Part shown: positions 8,195-17,708 of the stretch, piece after piece
Layout of the letters: the number at the start of each line of letters is the position of its first letter
Numbering within the stretch: the first letter of the stretch is position 1
Source of the DNA: Planctomycetota bacterium
Lineage (GTDB): Bacteria > Planctomycetota > GCA-002687715
Assembly: GCA_009691765.1 (NCBI GenBank)
Contig: SIAO01000007.1
Location: forward strand, 69,348-110,842
DNA length: 41,495 nt
Direction of reading: 5' to 3'
Position numbers and translations under genes: made by a program
Notes under the pieces: generated by a model
Seen by the model: the letters and a program-made list of their open reading frames with translations, nothing else
Databases searched by the model: none
What the model was told of the DNA's origin: nothing

Positions 8195-8966
8195 GCCGCG
8201 CGTCCTCATTTTGCGTGCAGCTGGAACCAACTGCGACGCAGAAACCGCTCACGCGTTCGCCACGCACGGTGCGACCACGCAAGTCGTGCATGTGAACAAA
8301 CTGCTGGCCACACCTACCCTGCTCGAGAAGGTTGGGCTCGTCGCCATCCCTGGCGGTTTCAGCTACGGCGATGACATCGCTGCGGGCAAGATCTTCGCCG
8401 CAGAAATCAGCAACACTCTTGGCGATCACTTTCGCAAGTTCATCGCGCGTGGCGGACTGCTTCTTGGCATTTGCAACGGTTTCCAAGTGTTGGTGAAAAC
8501 CGGCTTGCTGACAGTGCCGGATGAGCAGGGCGCAGCGAGCCCCATCACCTTGCACTGGAACGACACGCATCGCTATGAAGCGCGTTGGGTGTATGTGAGC
8601 GTTGATGCGCGCTTGTGCGTCATGGCCCCGAAAGACCGCGTGCAAATGCAACTGCCGGTGGCCCATGGCGAAGGCAAGTTGATCGGTGGCGATGCACGCA
8701 TGGCGAAACGCGCGGTGGACACGCATCAAGCCGTGTTCCGCTATGTGAACCAAGATGGGACCGAACCGAGTTGGCCCGCAAATCCCAACGGGTCTGAGGG
8801 CAATATCGCAGGACTCTGCGATGCAACAGGGCAAGTGTTGGGCCTGATGCCTCACCCCGAGCGGGCCATGTTCCCGTGGCACCACCCAAGCTGGACGCGC
8901 GAACCAGAGCGCCGCGAAGGCGATGGCGCCTGCTTCTTCCGCGCGGCCGTAGCGGCAATGCGCTGA
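8187..8966 (+). CDS. purQ: Phosphoribosylformylglycinamidine synthase glutaminase subunit PurQ
   Basis: Class I glutamine amidotransferase that supplies ammonia to PurL. Nucleophile Cys96 lies in LLLGICNGFQVL, and the His/Glu pair in GLMPHPERAMFP. The N-terminal ILRAAGTNCDAETAHAF segment is typical of the family. At 259 residues it is longer than Bacillus PurQ, closer to the amidotransferase part of the fused enzyme. ATG 8187 overlaps the last 8 nt of purL, so the subunits are translationally coupled. No separate purS gene is present, in keeping with the extended PurL. Confidence 0.95.
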   Translation: MPEPRVLILRAAGTNCDAETAHAFATHGATTQVVHVNKLLATPTLLEKVGLVAIPGGFSYGDDIAAGKIFAAEISNTLGDHFRKFIARGGLLLGICNGFQVLVKTGLLTVPDEQGAASPITLHWNDTHRYEARWVYVSVDARLCVMAPKDRVQMQLPVAHGEGKLIGGDARMAKRAVDTHQAVFRYVNQDGTEPSWPANPNGSEGNIAGLCDATGQVLGLMPHPERAMFPWHHPSWTREPERREGDGACFFRAAVAAMR

Positions 8967-8980
8967 GCGCCACACCACCC

Positions 8981-9838
8981 ATGCAGCGCTTTGCGTACCG
9001 TGCTTCAGTGCTTGCCACTCTGATGCTGCTTGCGTGCATTCCAAGTTGTTCGGACGAACCCACGGCTCCTCCAGCAACTCAAGCAGTCGTCCTCGACGCT
9101 CCTGCCGCGCTCATGCGCCTCACCAATTTCTTGCAACGCCCTTGGAAAAAGGAAGTCCGCGCTCATGCCGATTTCGCTGCGGCGCACTCAGTGTTGCTGC
9201 AAGAAGAAGCCGCTGGGTTTGCCGACAAGGCCCGCATGGCGCAGTTGCTGAGTCCTCCGTTGCCCGCTGTGCTGCATGCGCTGGAAATGCTCGAACCGGT
9301 GGGCGACCGCTTGCAATCGCTCGGTCACACACTGGATGCTTGCCTCACTCAACTGCGAGTGCCTGACGGCCAAGCATGCCCCTTGCGCACTCGCATTGAG
9401 GCCAATTGGAAGCGCTCACGCGAACAAGCCTGGAAACTGGTGAATGATGGTCTCGATGCGCTCCGCCAAGGCCAAGAGCCCACGCGCTTCCGCATTGGGT
9501 TTGCAGCGCTGAACCAAGCACGAGCGGATGCCGAACCCCTCACTACAGACGCCGTCAAGTTGCTCAGCGCAGTAGAAACCGTGCGCGGGTTGTCCAACGC
9601 CCTCGAACAGCGCCTGCACTTCTCAAAACGGCGCGTGGCTCTCCTGCGCCAAGAGGGCGACGAGACCGCAGCGGCGACCCTCGAATCTGCAGTGCGCGCT
9701 GTCGAGTCGGCCCTCGATGACTTTCGCAAGCGCGCGGAAGATTGCGCGCAAGCCATCGCCTGTGAACTCCCTCGGAGCAAGGAACGCGCCCAAGAGCTGC
9801 GCGAGGAATCCGATGGGTTGCTCGCTGTGCTGCGCTGA
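8981..9838 (+). CDS. Putative lipoprotein, helical, unknown function
   Basis: 285-residue protein starting 14 nt after purQ. The N-terminus MQRFAYRASVLATLMLLAC ends in a lipobox-like stretch (LLAC or IPSC). The rest is Ala/Leu/Arg/Glu-rich and predicted helical, with possible coiled coil near the C-terminus (VESALDDFRKRAEDCAQAI). No enzymatic motif or known family was recognised. Position suggests cotranscription with purLQ but no shared function is evident. It converges on selB with a 23-nt gap. Confidence 0.6.
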   Translation: MQRFAYRASVLATLMLLACIPSCSDEPTAPPATQAVVLDAPAALMRLTNFLQRPWKKEVRAHADFAAAHSVLLQEEAAGFADKARMAQLLSPPLPAVLHALEMLEPVGDRLQSLGHTLDACLTQLRVPDGQACPLRTRIEANWKRSREQAWKLVNDGLDALRQGQEPTRFRIGFAALNQARADAEPLTTDAVKLLSAVETVRGLSNALEQRLHFSKRRVALLRQEGDETAAATLESAVRAVESALDDFRKRAEDCAQAIACELPRSKERAQELREESDGLLAVLR

Positions 9839-9861
9839 ACTGCATCGAAACGCGTGGCTGT

Positions 9862-11805
9862 TCAGGAATCTGCGAGCACTCTCTCCCAACCTGGCTTCAG
9901 ACTGCGCGACGACTCACGCCGCACCGTCAAACCGATCTTGTCGAAGTGCTCCAAAAGCGGGATGACGTACTTGCGCGTGGCGTTGATCACGTCCTTCATT
10001 TGATTGCTGGGCATAGAGCCATGCTGCTGGCAATACGCAACGAGTTTGTCGCGCGCCTCCTTGACACTCTTGAAGTGCACGAAAACATTCTCGTCCAGTT
10101 CCACGACAAGGCCGCGCCCGCTGAGGAGCTTCAAGATGTTGTCGACGCGCTTGCGAGGCGTCTGCAATTGCTCCGCGATGTCTTGCGGAATCGGCGCCGC
10201 GAATCCTGTGGATTCCAAGAGCTTCTCGAGTTCAGCGCACAAGCGCCGATCTTCATGGCTCAATCCTCCCGTGAAGCTCTTCGCGCGAAACTGTTCGCCT
10301 TGCTTTTGCACGGCTCCGTCGTCAACGAGGCGCTGCAAGAACAACGAAACCGCGTGCGGCGGGTGTTTCATGCGCGACGCACAAGGCTGCACACCGAATC
10401 CAAACGGATAGTGGTCTGCCGTGTGCAATTCCACAAGCGCCTTCAACGCTGCTTCCGCGCCACGCGCGACCATGTCGCGGTGTAACAGCTCTTTGCGCGC
10501 TGGAAGCTGCACGAGCACACCTGCCGCGAGCAAACTCGCAATGTCTTTGGCAACAGCAGCCGGTGAGTCTTTGAGCAGCAAGGGCAAACGCTCGATAGGA
10601 ACCGGGTGCAATCCTTCCGAGCGCACCACATACTCGAGGTAGCGCCCGCGATCCGCGAGGCTTTGTTCCTTGCCTTCGAGGTTTTCGTGGATCCACTCTT
10701 TGAAACGCTTGAAGCGGAAGCGCGTTTCGCCCAACACCAAACCACCGCCAAGCGTGCGCTCAGGAGAAGCGAGACGCACGAGATAATGATCCCCTGGAGC
10801 GATCACTACCGGTTCCTCCAGCCGCAACTGCACCAGCGCATCTTCGCCCGGTTGCAGTTCGCGCGTGTCGAGCAGCACCATCGTGCCCATGACCTCCACA
10901 CAGCCGGCGTGAAAGCGCACTGGCAAAGCGTCGCGCATAGGCGCTGCTGTCGACAGCAAACGAAAGCGTGCTTCAAGCAAACGCGTGGCGCTGAAATACC
11001 CGGGTGTTGTCAGCACCGCTCCGCGTTCCACGGCGCGATACTCCACATCGGCGAGGTTGAGCGCCGTGCGCTGTCCAGCGCCGCCTTGCTCGGCCGGACG
11101 ATGGTGCACTTGGATCCCGCGCACGCGGCAAGGCAACCCTGCGGGTAGCAATTCCAGTGCATCACCGAGCACCACGCGCCCGCTCACGGGCACACCGGTG
11201 ACGACGGTGCCATGCCCTTTCACAGTAAAGCTGCGTTGCACGGGCATGCGAAACACGCCGCTGTCATCATGCGCTGGCAAGTCGCGCACCATCGTGTCAA
11301 TGGTGGCCCGCAGCGTGTCCATGCCTAGACCCGTCAAGGCGCAGATGCGCAAGATGGGTGCGCCCTCAAGAAAAGTCCCAGCAAGAAACTCACGCAAATC
11401 TTCTTCCACGAGTTCCGTAAGATCGGGCGGAGCCTTGTCCACTTTGGTGAGACACACGAAACCGCGCTTCAGACCCAGCAACGTCATGATCTCGAGATGC
11501 TCGCGCGTCTGCGGCATGACGCCGTCATCAGCCGCGACCACGAGCATCACAAGGTCCATGCCCGACGCGCCGGCCACCATGTTGCGCACAAAGCGCTCGT
11601 GCCCAGGCACATCGATGAGCCCGACATCGACACCATCGGCTGTGCGGTACTCCGCGTAACCAATGTCGATGGTCATGCCGCGATCCTTCTCCTCGGGGAA
11701 GCGATCCGGATCCGTGCCCGTGAGCGCTTTCACCAACGTAGATTTGCCATGGTCGATGTGACCAGCAGTTCCGAGGACGGCGCGCAGCACGACAGGGGCG
11801 TTCAT
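9862..11805 (-). CDS. selB: Selenocysteine-specific translation elongation factor SelB
   Basis: GTPase that delivers Sec-tRNA(Sec) to UGA codons followed by a SECIS hairpin. The 647-residue protein starts with the P-loop [12 protein letters not shown] (residues 12-23). It then has [35 protein letters not shown] and TKVD, all diagnostic of SelB/EF-Tu-like GTPases. Beta-barrel domains follow, with [20 protein letters not shown] typical of SelB. The C-terminal third is the winged-helix array that binds SECIS RNA, ending in [23 protein letters not shown] 11805 is chosen because the family N-terminus begins there. selA, selC and selD are not in the window. Its presence implies that UGA is read as selenocysteine somewhere in this genome, and a candidate lies at 24033. 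Confidence 0.96.
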   Translation of the reverse strand: MNAPVVLRAVLGTAGHIDHGKSTLVKALTGTDPDRFPEEKDRGMTIDIGYAEYRTADGVDVGLIDVPGHERFVRNMVAGASGMDLVMLVVAADDGVMPQTREHLEIMTLLGLKRGFVCLTKVDKAPPDLTELVEEDLREFLAGTFLEGAPILRICALTGLGMDTLRATIDTMVRDLPAHDDSGVFRMPVQRSFTVKGHGTVVTGVPVSGRVVLGDALELLPAGLPCRVRGIQVHHRPAEQGGAGQRTALNLADVEYRAVERGAVLTTPGYFSATRLLEARFRLLSTAAPMRDALPVRFHAGCVEVMGTMVLLDTRELQPGEDALVQLRLEEPVVIAPGDHYLVRLASPERTLGGGLVLGETRFRFKRFKEWIHENLEGKEQSLADRGRYLEYVVRSEGLHPVPIERLPLLLKDSPAAVAKDIASLLAAGVLVQLPARKELLHRDMVARGAEAALKALVELHTADHYPFGFGVQPCASRMKHPPHAVSLFLQRLVDDGAVQKQGEQFRAKSFTGGLSHEDRRLCAELEKLLESTGFAAPIPQDIAEQLQTPRKRVDNILKLLSGRGLVVELDENVFVHFKSVKEARDKLVAYCQQHGSMPSNQMKDVINATRKYVIPLLEHFDKIGLTVRRESSRSLKPGWERVLADS

Positions 11806-11813
11806 GAGCCAAG

Positions 11814-11819
11814 ATGATA
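11814..11819 (-). promoter_or_regulatory. Putative selB -10 element, near-leaderless
   Basis: TATCAT on the minus strand, 8 nt before ATG 11805. No good -35 is visible at 16-18 nt. There is no Shine-Dalgarno sequence between the box and the start. Confidence 0.4.
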
Positions 11820-11838
11820 GCTGCTTGACCGTGAGCAG

Positions 11839-11847
11839 TGCTACGCT
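11839..11847 (+). promoter_or_regulatory. Putative recJ extended -10 element, near-leaderless
   Basis: TGcTACGCT is an extended -10 (TACGCT at 11842-11847) ending 8 nt before ATG 11856. TTGACC at 11825-11830 is too close (11-nt spacing) to be its -35 partner. It lies within the 50-nt selB/recJ divergent gap. Confidence 0.42.
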
Positions 11848-11855
11848 TGCGCCCC

Positions 11856-13583
11856 ATGCAAGCGACTTGGCAACTTGGTGAACGCGACCCTGTTGCCGAA
11901 GAACGCCTCGTCGCTGAAGTGCTCGTTTCACCTTTGCTCGCAGCGATTCTGCATCGGCGTGGTTTCTCCGATCCCACTGCGGCTCGTGCGTTCTTGCAAC
12001 CGCGCCTGACCACAGTCGAAGACCCCGCGTGCTTGAAGGACCTGCGCAAAGGTGCGGCACGCCTCGCCCGGGCGATTCGCGAGCGTGAGTTGGTGTTGGT
12101 TTACGGCGACTACGACGTCGACGGCATGAGCGGCACCGTCATTCTGCTGAACTTCATTCGCCAAGCTGGCGGACGCGCCGAGTGCTACATCCCAAACCGA
12201 CTGAAAGAGGGTTACTCGTTCAATCCTGGTGCGCTCGACACCATCCTCGGTGGTGCAGAGAAACCCACACTCCTGCTGACCGTCGATCACGGAACTTCCG
12301 CCAACGCCGGCATTGCGCGTCTCGCTGACGCTGGCGTCGATGTGATTGTGACGGACCACCACCATCCGCCAGCGAACTTGCCTGACCGTGCGTATGCGTT
12401 GATCAATCCGCGCCAAGCAGACTGCCCTTCGACGGCGAAAGACCTTTGCGGTGCAGGCGTGGCCTTCAAACTGGCTTGGGGTACCGCCATCGAACTCGAC
12501 GGGGCAACGCGCGTGAGCCCGGCGCTGCGCGAGTTTCTGGTGCAAGCCACGGCCATGGTGGCGATCGCCAGCATTACTGATGTGGTGCCACTCACTGGCG
12601 AGAACCGCGTTCTCTGTCGCCACGGGCTTGCCGCGCTCGGGAAAGTGAGCATGCCTGGTCTGGATGCGCTCATGCGCATCGCCAAGTTGGATGGCAAAGC
12701 AGTGCAAGCCGTACACATCGGTTTTCGCATCGGGCCGCGCCTGAATGCTGCGGCACGCCTCGGCATGGCGGAAAAGGCCGTGGAACTCTTGTCCACCCGC
12801 AGTGTGGAACGCGCTGCGCAGTTGGCCAGTGAACTCGACGCTGCCAACGACACGCGCCGTGGCATCGAACGCGAAATGCTCGAAGAAGTTCTCGCTTGCA
12901 AAGAGCTGCGCAACTTCCCTGGCGATCGCGGCATCTGCCTCGGCAAGAAGAATTGGCATGCTGGCGTCATCGGCATTGTGGCGGCACGCCTCGCCGAACG
13001 CTTCCAGGTGCCAACGATGATGGTGGCGCTCAACGGTGAAGAAGGCCGAGGAAGCGCACGCAGCCGTACTGGGGTGAACCTCGCGGAGCTCATCCACGAA
13101 CTGCTGCCACTTGTCGTCAGCGGCGGCGGACACGCAGGTGCCGCCGGATGCACCGTCACCGAAGCGCAGTTCCCCGCGTTTCAAAAGGCCTTCGAAGAAA
13201 GCGCTGCACGCCTCCTGCGCAGCGCGCCAGCGCCGGCGCTGCACGCCGATGTGCTCGCAAACTTCGCACAGCTCGGGCCGCGCTTCGTGCAAGAACTTGA
13301 GCAGCTCGCACCACATGGTGCGGGAAACCCGATTGCGCGATTCGTCACACGACGCTGCAAACTCGTCGGCGCACCACGGCGCGTTGGGCGCGACCGTTCC
13401 GTCCTTCAGTTCATGGTGCGCGAAGGCGAAATGGCCCACCGCTGCGTGGGCTTCGGGCTCGGAGAACGGCTCCCCGAGCTGATTGACTTGCCGGAAGTCG
13501 ACTTGCTCTACGAACTCAGCTTCGACGACTACCGTGGCGCCGGCAACATTCAGTTGCAGGTCATCGACTTCAGGCTTTGTTGA
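11856..13583 (+). CDS. recJ: Single-stranded-DNA-specific exonuclease RecJ
   Basis: DHH-family 5'-3' exonuclease for recombination and repair. The 575-residue protein has the N-terminal MQATWQLGERDP. The DHH motifs are VYGDYDVDGMSGT (motif I), LLLTVDHGTSANAGI (motif II), VIVTDHHHPP (motif III) and ATAMVAIASITDVVPL (motif IV). The DHHA1 region contains KKNWHAGVIGIVAARLAE and VVSGGGHAGAAGCTV. A C-terminal OB-fold-like segment ends [10 protein letters not shown]. The start at ATG 11856 matches the family N-terminus; an in-frame GTG at 11838 lies inside the promoter. The last 14 nt overlap the convergent OPT transporter gene. Confidence 0.95.
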   Translation: MQATWQLGERDPVAEERLVAEVLVSPLLAAILHRRGFSDPTAARAFLQPRLTTVEDPACLKDLRKGAARLARAIRERELVLVYGDYDVDGMSGTVILLNFIRQAGGRAECYIPNRLKEGYSFNPGALDTILGGAEKPTLLLTVDHGTSANAGIARLADAGVDVIVTDHHHPPANLPDRAYALINPRQADCPSTAKDLCGAGVAFKLAWGTAIELDGATRVSPALREFLVQATAMVAIASITDVVPLTGENRVLCRHGLAALGKVSMPGLDALMRIAKLDGKAVQAVHIGFRIGPRLNAAARLGMAEKAVELLSTRSVERAAQLASELDAANDTRRGIEREMLEEVLACKELRNFPGDRGICLGKKNWHAGVIGIVAARLAERFQVPTMMVALNGEEGRGSARSRTGVNLAELIHELLPLVVSGGGHAGAAGCTVTEAQFPAFQKAFEESAARLLRSAPAPALHADVLANFAQLGPRFVQELEQLAPHGAGNPIARFVTRRCKLVGAPRRVGRDRSVLQFMVREGEMAHRCVGFGLGERLPELIDLPEVDLLYELSFDDYRGAGNIQLQVIDFRLC

Positions 13584-15825
13584 GGCTCAACCGCTTCGGC
13601 CAAGCCACTTTCAAGAGCAGCCCTGTGATGATCACAAACGGGATCAGCGCCAGCATGTCCGCATACGCCCCCGCGTAGAACGGATTGTGGGCTTCAGCCC
13701 AAACTGTGATGGATTTGTCGAAGTCGCCCATCGCTCCTGCGAGGAACGCGATGATGATGCCCGCGATAGCACCACCAGCGATGTAGCCCGAAGCGAGCAA
13801 CACTCCTCCAGAGCGATCGCCGTCGGCCGTGAGTTCTTCTTCAGATTTGCCCTTGTTGTGAGGCAACACTCGATTGCGACGGTCCGCAATCCAACGCACA
13901 GCACCACCCACGAAGATGGGGGCCGATGCCGCGAGCGGCAAATAAACTCCCACTGCAAAAGCGAGGCTGGGTACGCCAGCAAGCTCAAGCACCAAAGCAA
14001 TCATCGCGCCGAGAATCACCAAAGCCCACGGGAGCTTGCGATCGAGGATGCCTTTGATGATGTAGGACATGAGCGTGGCCTTGGGCGCGTCGAACTTGGT
14101 GACGGCGCTGCCATCGGGGCGTTTCACATGAGCCCCGTTGATGCCCGGATCCACGAGATAGCGCGCGGTGCCATCACGCTCGTCCACGAGGTAACGCGCT
14201 GCGGTTCCGTTGGCGTCAATCCTGTTCCACACGAGATAAGTGCGGTCGTCGCCTTCAGCTTGCGGTCCTTGCAGCTTCTCGCGCTTTGTCAGTGTGCTGA
14301 CATCAACACGCATGTTTTTGGCTTCGACCTCGGCGGACCCGATGGGCACGTACACCGTGGCGGCGTCGTTCAAGCGAATGAGGATCGGCCCGAGGATCAA
14401 GGCTGAAGCGAGAGCACCGAGCAAGATCGACACCTGCTGATGTCGCGGTGTCGCGCCCACGAGGAATCCTGTTTTCAAATCCTGTGAAGTCGCGCCGCCG
14501 TTACTGGCCGCGATGCACACGATGGCCCCAACTGAAAGTGCAGTGACGTAATAGTGCGGCGCGGTCCAACCCATGATCAAAAACATGAGGCATGTGAGCA
14601 GCAAAGTCGCCACGGTCATGCCTGAAATCGGGTTGGAGGACGAACCGATCTCACCGCACAAGCGCGAGGAAACCGTGACGAAGAGGAAACCGAACACCAC
14701 GATGAGCAGCGCACCGAAGATGTTCATTTCCAACATGGGAGCCATGCTGATGACGGCCACGATGGACAGGATGCCGAGGAACACGACTTTCATCGGCATG
14801 TCCCGATCGGTGCGCGCAATGACTCCGTTGCTCTTGCCCTTCCCCACACCGCTGAAGCCGTGCTTGAGCCCGCCCCAAATGGTGGGCAAAGAGCGCAGCA
14901 GCGAAATGATGCCGCCGGCCGCAACGGCTCCTGCGCCGATGTAGAGCACATACTTGCTGCGCACGGCCCCTGGGCCCATGTCGCGAATCAATGAATCACC
15001 CGGTGGCAACGGCGCATCCAAACCGTCGCCGAAGAACTTGATCATGGGAATGAGCACGAGATAGGCCAGCACGCCTCCGCCCACCATGATCGACGCGATG
15101 CGCGGGCCGATGATGTAACCCACGCCGAGCAACTCTGGCGAAATGTCGATGCCGACACTCCCGCCTTTCAACGGCTCGTGAAACTCTTTCTCCGGCTCGC
15201 TCTTCCAGCCTTTGAAAGCCACCATCCAACTCTTGTAGAGCAACCCAAGGACGAAGCCGCCAAAGATGGTGCCCGCACCGGAGAGCGCAGGACCCGTCTT
15301 GTGCGCAGCGCTCGCGAGCGCTTGTGATTCTGCATCCGCACCGGCCTTCAACACTTCGGCGCAAGCTGTCCCTTCCGGGTACTTCAGCAAGCCATGCTGT
15401 TCGACAATCAACGCGCGGCGTAACGGGATCATCATCAAGATGCCCAGCAGCGCACCCAGCACGGCCACGAGCGAAACGCGCACAATCTCAAGGTCGAAGC
15501 CCAAGATCATGATCGCGGGCATGGTCACGCCCACACCGAAGGCGATGGACTCCCCCGCCGAACCCGCGGTCTGCACGATGTTGTTTTCAAGAATGGTGGC
15601 GTCCTTGCCACCGAAGCGTTTCACCAAGCGAAACAGCGTGATCGAAATCACCGCCACGGGGATGCTCGCGCTCACCGTGAGGCCGACGCGCAACACGAGG
15701 TACAAAGACGATGCGCCGAACACCATGCCGAGCAATGTGCCGACAATGAGCGCGCGCACACTGAGCTCACGCTGCTCTGCCGAGGCCGGAATGTAGGGTT
15801 CGTACGCTTTGGCTTGTGTTGACAT
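13570..15825 (-). CDS. OPT family oligopeptide/metal-chelate transporter
   Basis: Integral membrane transporter of about 751 residues, usual for bacterial OPT proteins, with some 14 or more hydrophobic segments. Family features include [22 protein letters not shown] at the N-terminus, [19 protein letters not shown], and [18 protein letters not shown] soluble insert of roughly 100 residues (around 500-600) separates two membrane blocks. Substrates of bacterial members are poorly defined (peptides, siderophore-metal complexes). ATG 15825 is preferred to the in-frame TTG 15837, because it sits 8 nt after the stop of the upstream DHS-like gene, with GAGACC between. Cotranscription with that gene is likely. 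Confidence 0.88.
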   Translation of the reverse strand: MSTQAKAYEPYIPASAEQRELSVRALIVGTLLGMVFGASSLYLVLRVGLTVSASIPVAVISITLFRLVKRFGGKDATILENNIVQTAGSAGESIAFGVGVTMPAIMILGFDLEIVRVSLVAVLGALLGILMMIPLRRALIVEQHGLLKYPEGTACAEVLKAGADAESQALASAAHKTGPALSGAGTIFGGFVLGLLYKSWMVAFKGWKSEPEKEFHEPLKGGSVGIDISPELLGVGYIIGPRIASIMVGGGVLAYLVLIPMIKFFGDGLDAPLPPGDSLIRDMGPGAVRSKYVLYIGAGAVAAGGIISLLRSLPTIWGGLKHGFSGVGKGKSNGVIARTDRDMPMKVVFLGILSIVAVISMAPMLEMNIFGALLIVVFGFLFVTVSSRLCGEIGSSSNPISGMTVATLLLTCLMFLIMGWTAPHYYVTALSVGAIVCIAASNGGATSQDLKTGFLVGATPRHQQVSILLGALASALILGPILIRLNDAATVYVPIGSAEVEAKNMRVDVSTLTKREKLQGPQAEGDDRTYLVWNRIDANGTAARYLVDERDGTARYLVDPGINGAHVKRPDGSAVTKFDAPKATLMSYIIKGILDRKLPWALVILGAMIALVLELAGVPSLAFAVGVYLPLAASAPIFVGGAVRWIADRRNRVLPHNKGKSEEELTADGDRSGGVLLASGYIAGGAIAGIIIAFLAGAMGDFDKSITVWAEAHNPFYAGAYADMLALIPFVIITGLLLKVAWPKRLSLNKA

Positions 15826-15833
15826 AAATGGTC

Positions 15834-16931
15834 TCAAGAGCTCTTGGAAAGAGCTGCATCTAACAGTTGTTCAGCTTCGGCCAGTCGTTCATAGAGGCGC
15901 AGTGGCGCACGCTTCAGAGCCACTTCACTCAGCAGACTGTGCACAAGGAAAGGCACAGCGACAGTGACATCCGTGCGCAGATACACACTGGTGAGCTGCA
16001 CACATTCCGCCGAAGTCTTGCCCCACGTGTGTCCTTCACCCGCTGTGCAGGAGGACAAGGCGCCGTTATCCACCACATCGACGCACACTTGCAAGTCGAT
16101 ATCGAAACCACGCGCGGGCACGCCAAGGATCTGTTCCAACAAGGGCTCGCCTTGAAGCGTGTAGTTCTTGGGTACGCCGCCGCCGAAAATCCAGATGGCG
16201 CAATCGCGCTCGCGAGCGCTGCGGCACCAATGCTGCAAGGCTCCCATCTGATAAACGTCGCGGCCAATGTCAATGCGCAGCCGAAATGCTGGGTCGAGGC
16301 GCTGCAAACGCACCATGTTCAAGAAGATGCTGCCGTCTTGCACCGCGCCAGAAAAAATGGGCACAGCATTACGAAAGCAAGCACCCAGCACCGTCGGATA
16401 CGGATTGCCGACTTCATCTTCCAAAGCCGCTACATGGCGTCCGAGTTCGTAATGAAACTCCGGCGTGGTCATCTCGCGCTGAAACTCAGGCCGCTGAATG
16501 ATGCGGGCAAAGAAGTTGTCGGTTTCGAGCAGGGTCTCTTCGTCAAAGCCAAGGTCGTAAATGCGAATGACGCGCTCTTGGCGCAGCGCCAAGTCCCCCG
16601 CATTGGGATCGATTTCGTGGATCACATACCCGAGCAAACGGTGCACGTCGTGATAAAGATTCGCACCCGTCGTTGTGAGGCAGCTAATCGCGCCAGCTTC
16701 GATCAACGGCACGATGCAACTTGTGCCGAGTCCCGCTGGCGTCATGGCGCCCGAAAGCGTCGTGAACACTGCGCAGTCATCTTCGAGCGACTTTTTCATG
16801 AGCCGGTCGGCTTCACGCATGCCTCGGCCAGCGAACGCCGGAAAGCGTGTGGCCAAGAGCTCCGAGAGCAGTTCAAGTCCAGTGATGGGCTGTGGTGCCA
16901 CAGAACGCACAGGTGTTTCTTCAGCGGACAT
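15834..16931 (-). CDS. Deoxyhypusine-synthase-like protein (probable polyamine aminobutyltransferase)
   Basis: 365-residue DHS superfamily protein. NAD-binding-type motifs are visible: TTTGANLYHD (about 87-96), PIFSGAVQDGS (191-201) and FGGGVPKNY (249-257). The catalytic lysine is Lys305 in HTWGKTSAE, equivalent to the WGK lysine that forms the enzyme-butylimine intermediate in DHS. Bacteria have no eIF5A, and bacterial DHS-like enzymes are generally considered to act on free polyamines, for example making homospermidine. The exact substrate cannot be told from sequence. It is followed by an OPT transporter gene. ATG 16931 is only 6 nt from a strong -10. Confidence 0.85.
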   Translation of the reverse strand: MSAEETPVRSVAPQPITGLELLSELLATRFPAFAGRGMREADRLMKKSLEDDCAVFTTLSGAMTPAGLGTSCIVPLIEAGAISCLTTTGANLYHDVHRLLGYVIHEIDPNAGDLALRQERVIRIYDLGFDEETLLETDNFFARIIQRPEFQREMTTPEFHYELGRHVAALEDEVGNPYPTVLGACFRNAVPIFSGAVQDGSIFLNMVRLQRLDPAFRLRIDIGRDVYQMGALQHWCRSARERDCAIWIFGGGVPKNYTLQGEPLLEQILGVPARGFDIDLQVCVDVVDNGALSSCTAGEGHTWGKTSAECVQLTSVYLRTDVTVAVPFLVHSLLSEVALKRAPLRLYERLAEAEQLLDAALSKSS

Positions 16932-16937
16932 GAGCGG

Positions 16938-16966
16938 AGATTATCCCCCACGCCGCATAGCTGCAA
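16938..16966 (-). promoter_or_regulatory. Promoter of the DHS-like gene, leaderless geometry
   Basis: On the minus strand TTGCAG (16961-16966), a 17-nt spacer and TAATCT (16938-16943) form a good sigma-70-type promoter. The -10 ends 6 nt before ATG 16931, so the transcript should begin at or next to the start codon. Confidence 0.6.
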
Positions 16967-17013
16967 TGCGCTGCGCTTGTCGCAGATGCACGTCTCACGC
17001 ACCATGCACGCGC

Positions 17014-17700
17014 GTGAGCCGCCATCCTCCTTGCACTCTCCTTTTCGACGCCGACGACACGCTGTGGGAGAACCACGCCTATTTCCTGCAGGCCTATGAC
17101 GAATGGCTGACGCTCATGACCGCGCGCGGTCACCAGTTGGAGCCCGTTCGCACCGCCTTTCGCATCGAAGAAGAGCAGCGCACCCAACGCTACGGCTACG
17201 GCTCACGCAACTTCGCAGAAAGCCTCTGCGCCGCTTCCGAACGCCTCGAAGGCACCTTGGATCCTGAAATCGAACGCCGCGTGCGTGCGCTGGGCGAATG
17301 GATTCACGAACACCCAATAGAGCTGAAGGTTGGTGTTCGCGCCACGCTCGAATTGCTCGCGCCCAGACATCGCATGCTCTTGGTCACCAAAGGTCACCCT
17401 TTGGAACAACAAGCCAAAGTGGCGCGCAGTGGCCTTGGCGACATGTTTCCCATTTGCGAGATCTTGCGCGAGAAGAACCCGGCGAATTACGCGGAGCTGG
17501 TGCAGCGCCACGGACTCACGCCAGCGCACACCTGGATGATTGGCAACTCCCCAAAATCCGACATCATCGCCGCCGCTGCCGTCGGACTGCGCACGGTGCA
17601 TATCCCGCACCACACCACATGGGAATTGGAACATCGCGAAGGCCCGTGCCAGCCTGACTTGCTGCTCACGGAGTTCGGCGCGTTGACCGTTCACTTTTAG
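17014..17700 (+). CDS. HAD-superfamily hydrolase
   Basis: 228-residue phosphatase-like protein. Motif I is FDADDTLWENH near the N-terminus, motif II is likely LLVTKGHP, and the motif III/IV region is EKNPANY followed by GNSPKSDIIAAAAVGL. The helical cap between motifs I and II places it in HAD subfamily I, YjjG/pyrimidine-nucleotidase-like. The start is uncertain. GTG 17014 gives a sensible N-terminus just ahead of motif I. Upstream in-frame ATGs would extend it into the divergent promoter of the DHS-like gene. The substrate is not predictable. It converges on the ComF-like gene with an 8-nt gap. Confidence 0.8.
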   Translation: MSRHPPCTLLFDADDTLWENHAYFLQAYDEWLTLMTARGHQLEPVRTAFRIEEEQRTQRYGYGSRNFAESLCAASERLEGTLDPEIERRVRALGEWIHEHPIELKVGVRATLELLAPRHRMLLVTKGHPLEQQAKVARSGLGDMFPICEILREKNPANYAELVQRHGLTPAHTWMIGNSPKSDIIAAAAVGLRTVHIPHHTTWELEHREGPCQPDLLLTEFGALTVHF

Positions 17701-17708
17701 GGCACAGA

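Noticed and set aside
9839..9861. Rho-independent terminator between convergent lipoprotein and selB genes
   Set aside because: No GC-rich hairpin followed by a T-run; the same holds for the other convergent junctions (1180-1186, 13570-13583, 17701-17708, 28491-28534).
11825..11830. TTGACC as the recJ -35 element
   Set aside because: Only 11 nt from the -10 at 11842, too close for a sigma-70 promoter.
11806..12060. N-terminal extension of SelB, and similar long extensions of guaA, guaB and accA
   Set aside because: The extensions overlap neighbouring genes or promoters and show no family similarity, while the internal ATGs match family N-termini.
12287..13159. Long open frames antisense to recJ, gatA, guaB and the FG-GAP genes
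   Set aside because: They mirror GC-rich codon bias of well-identified genes on the other strand, have low-complexity composition and no family features.
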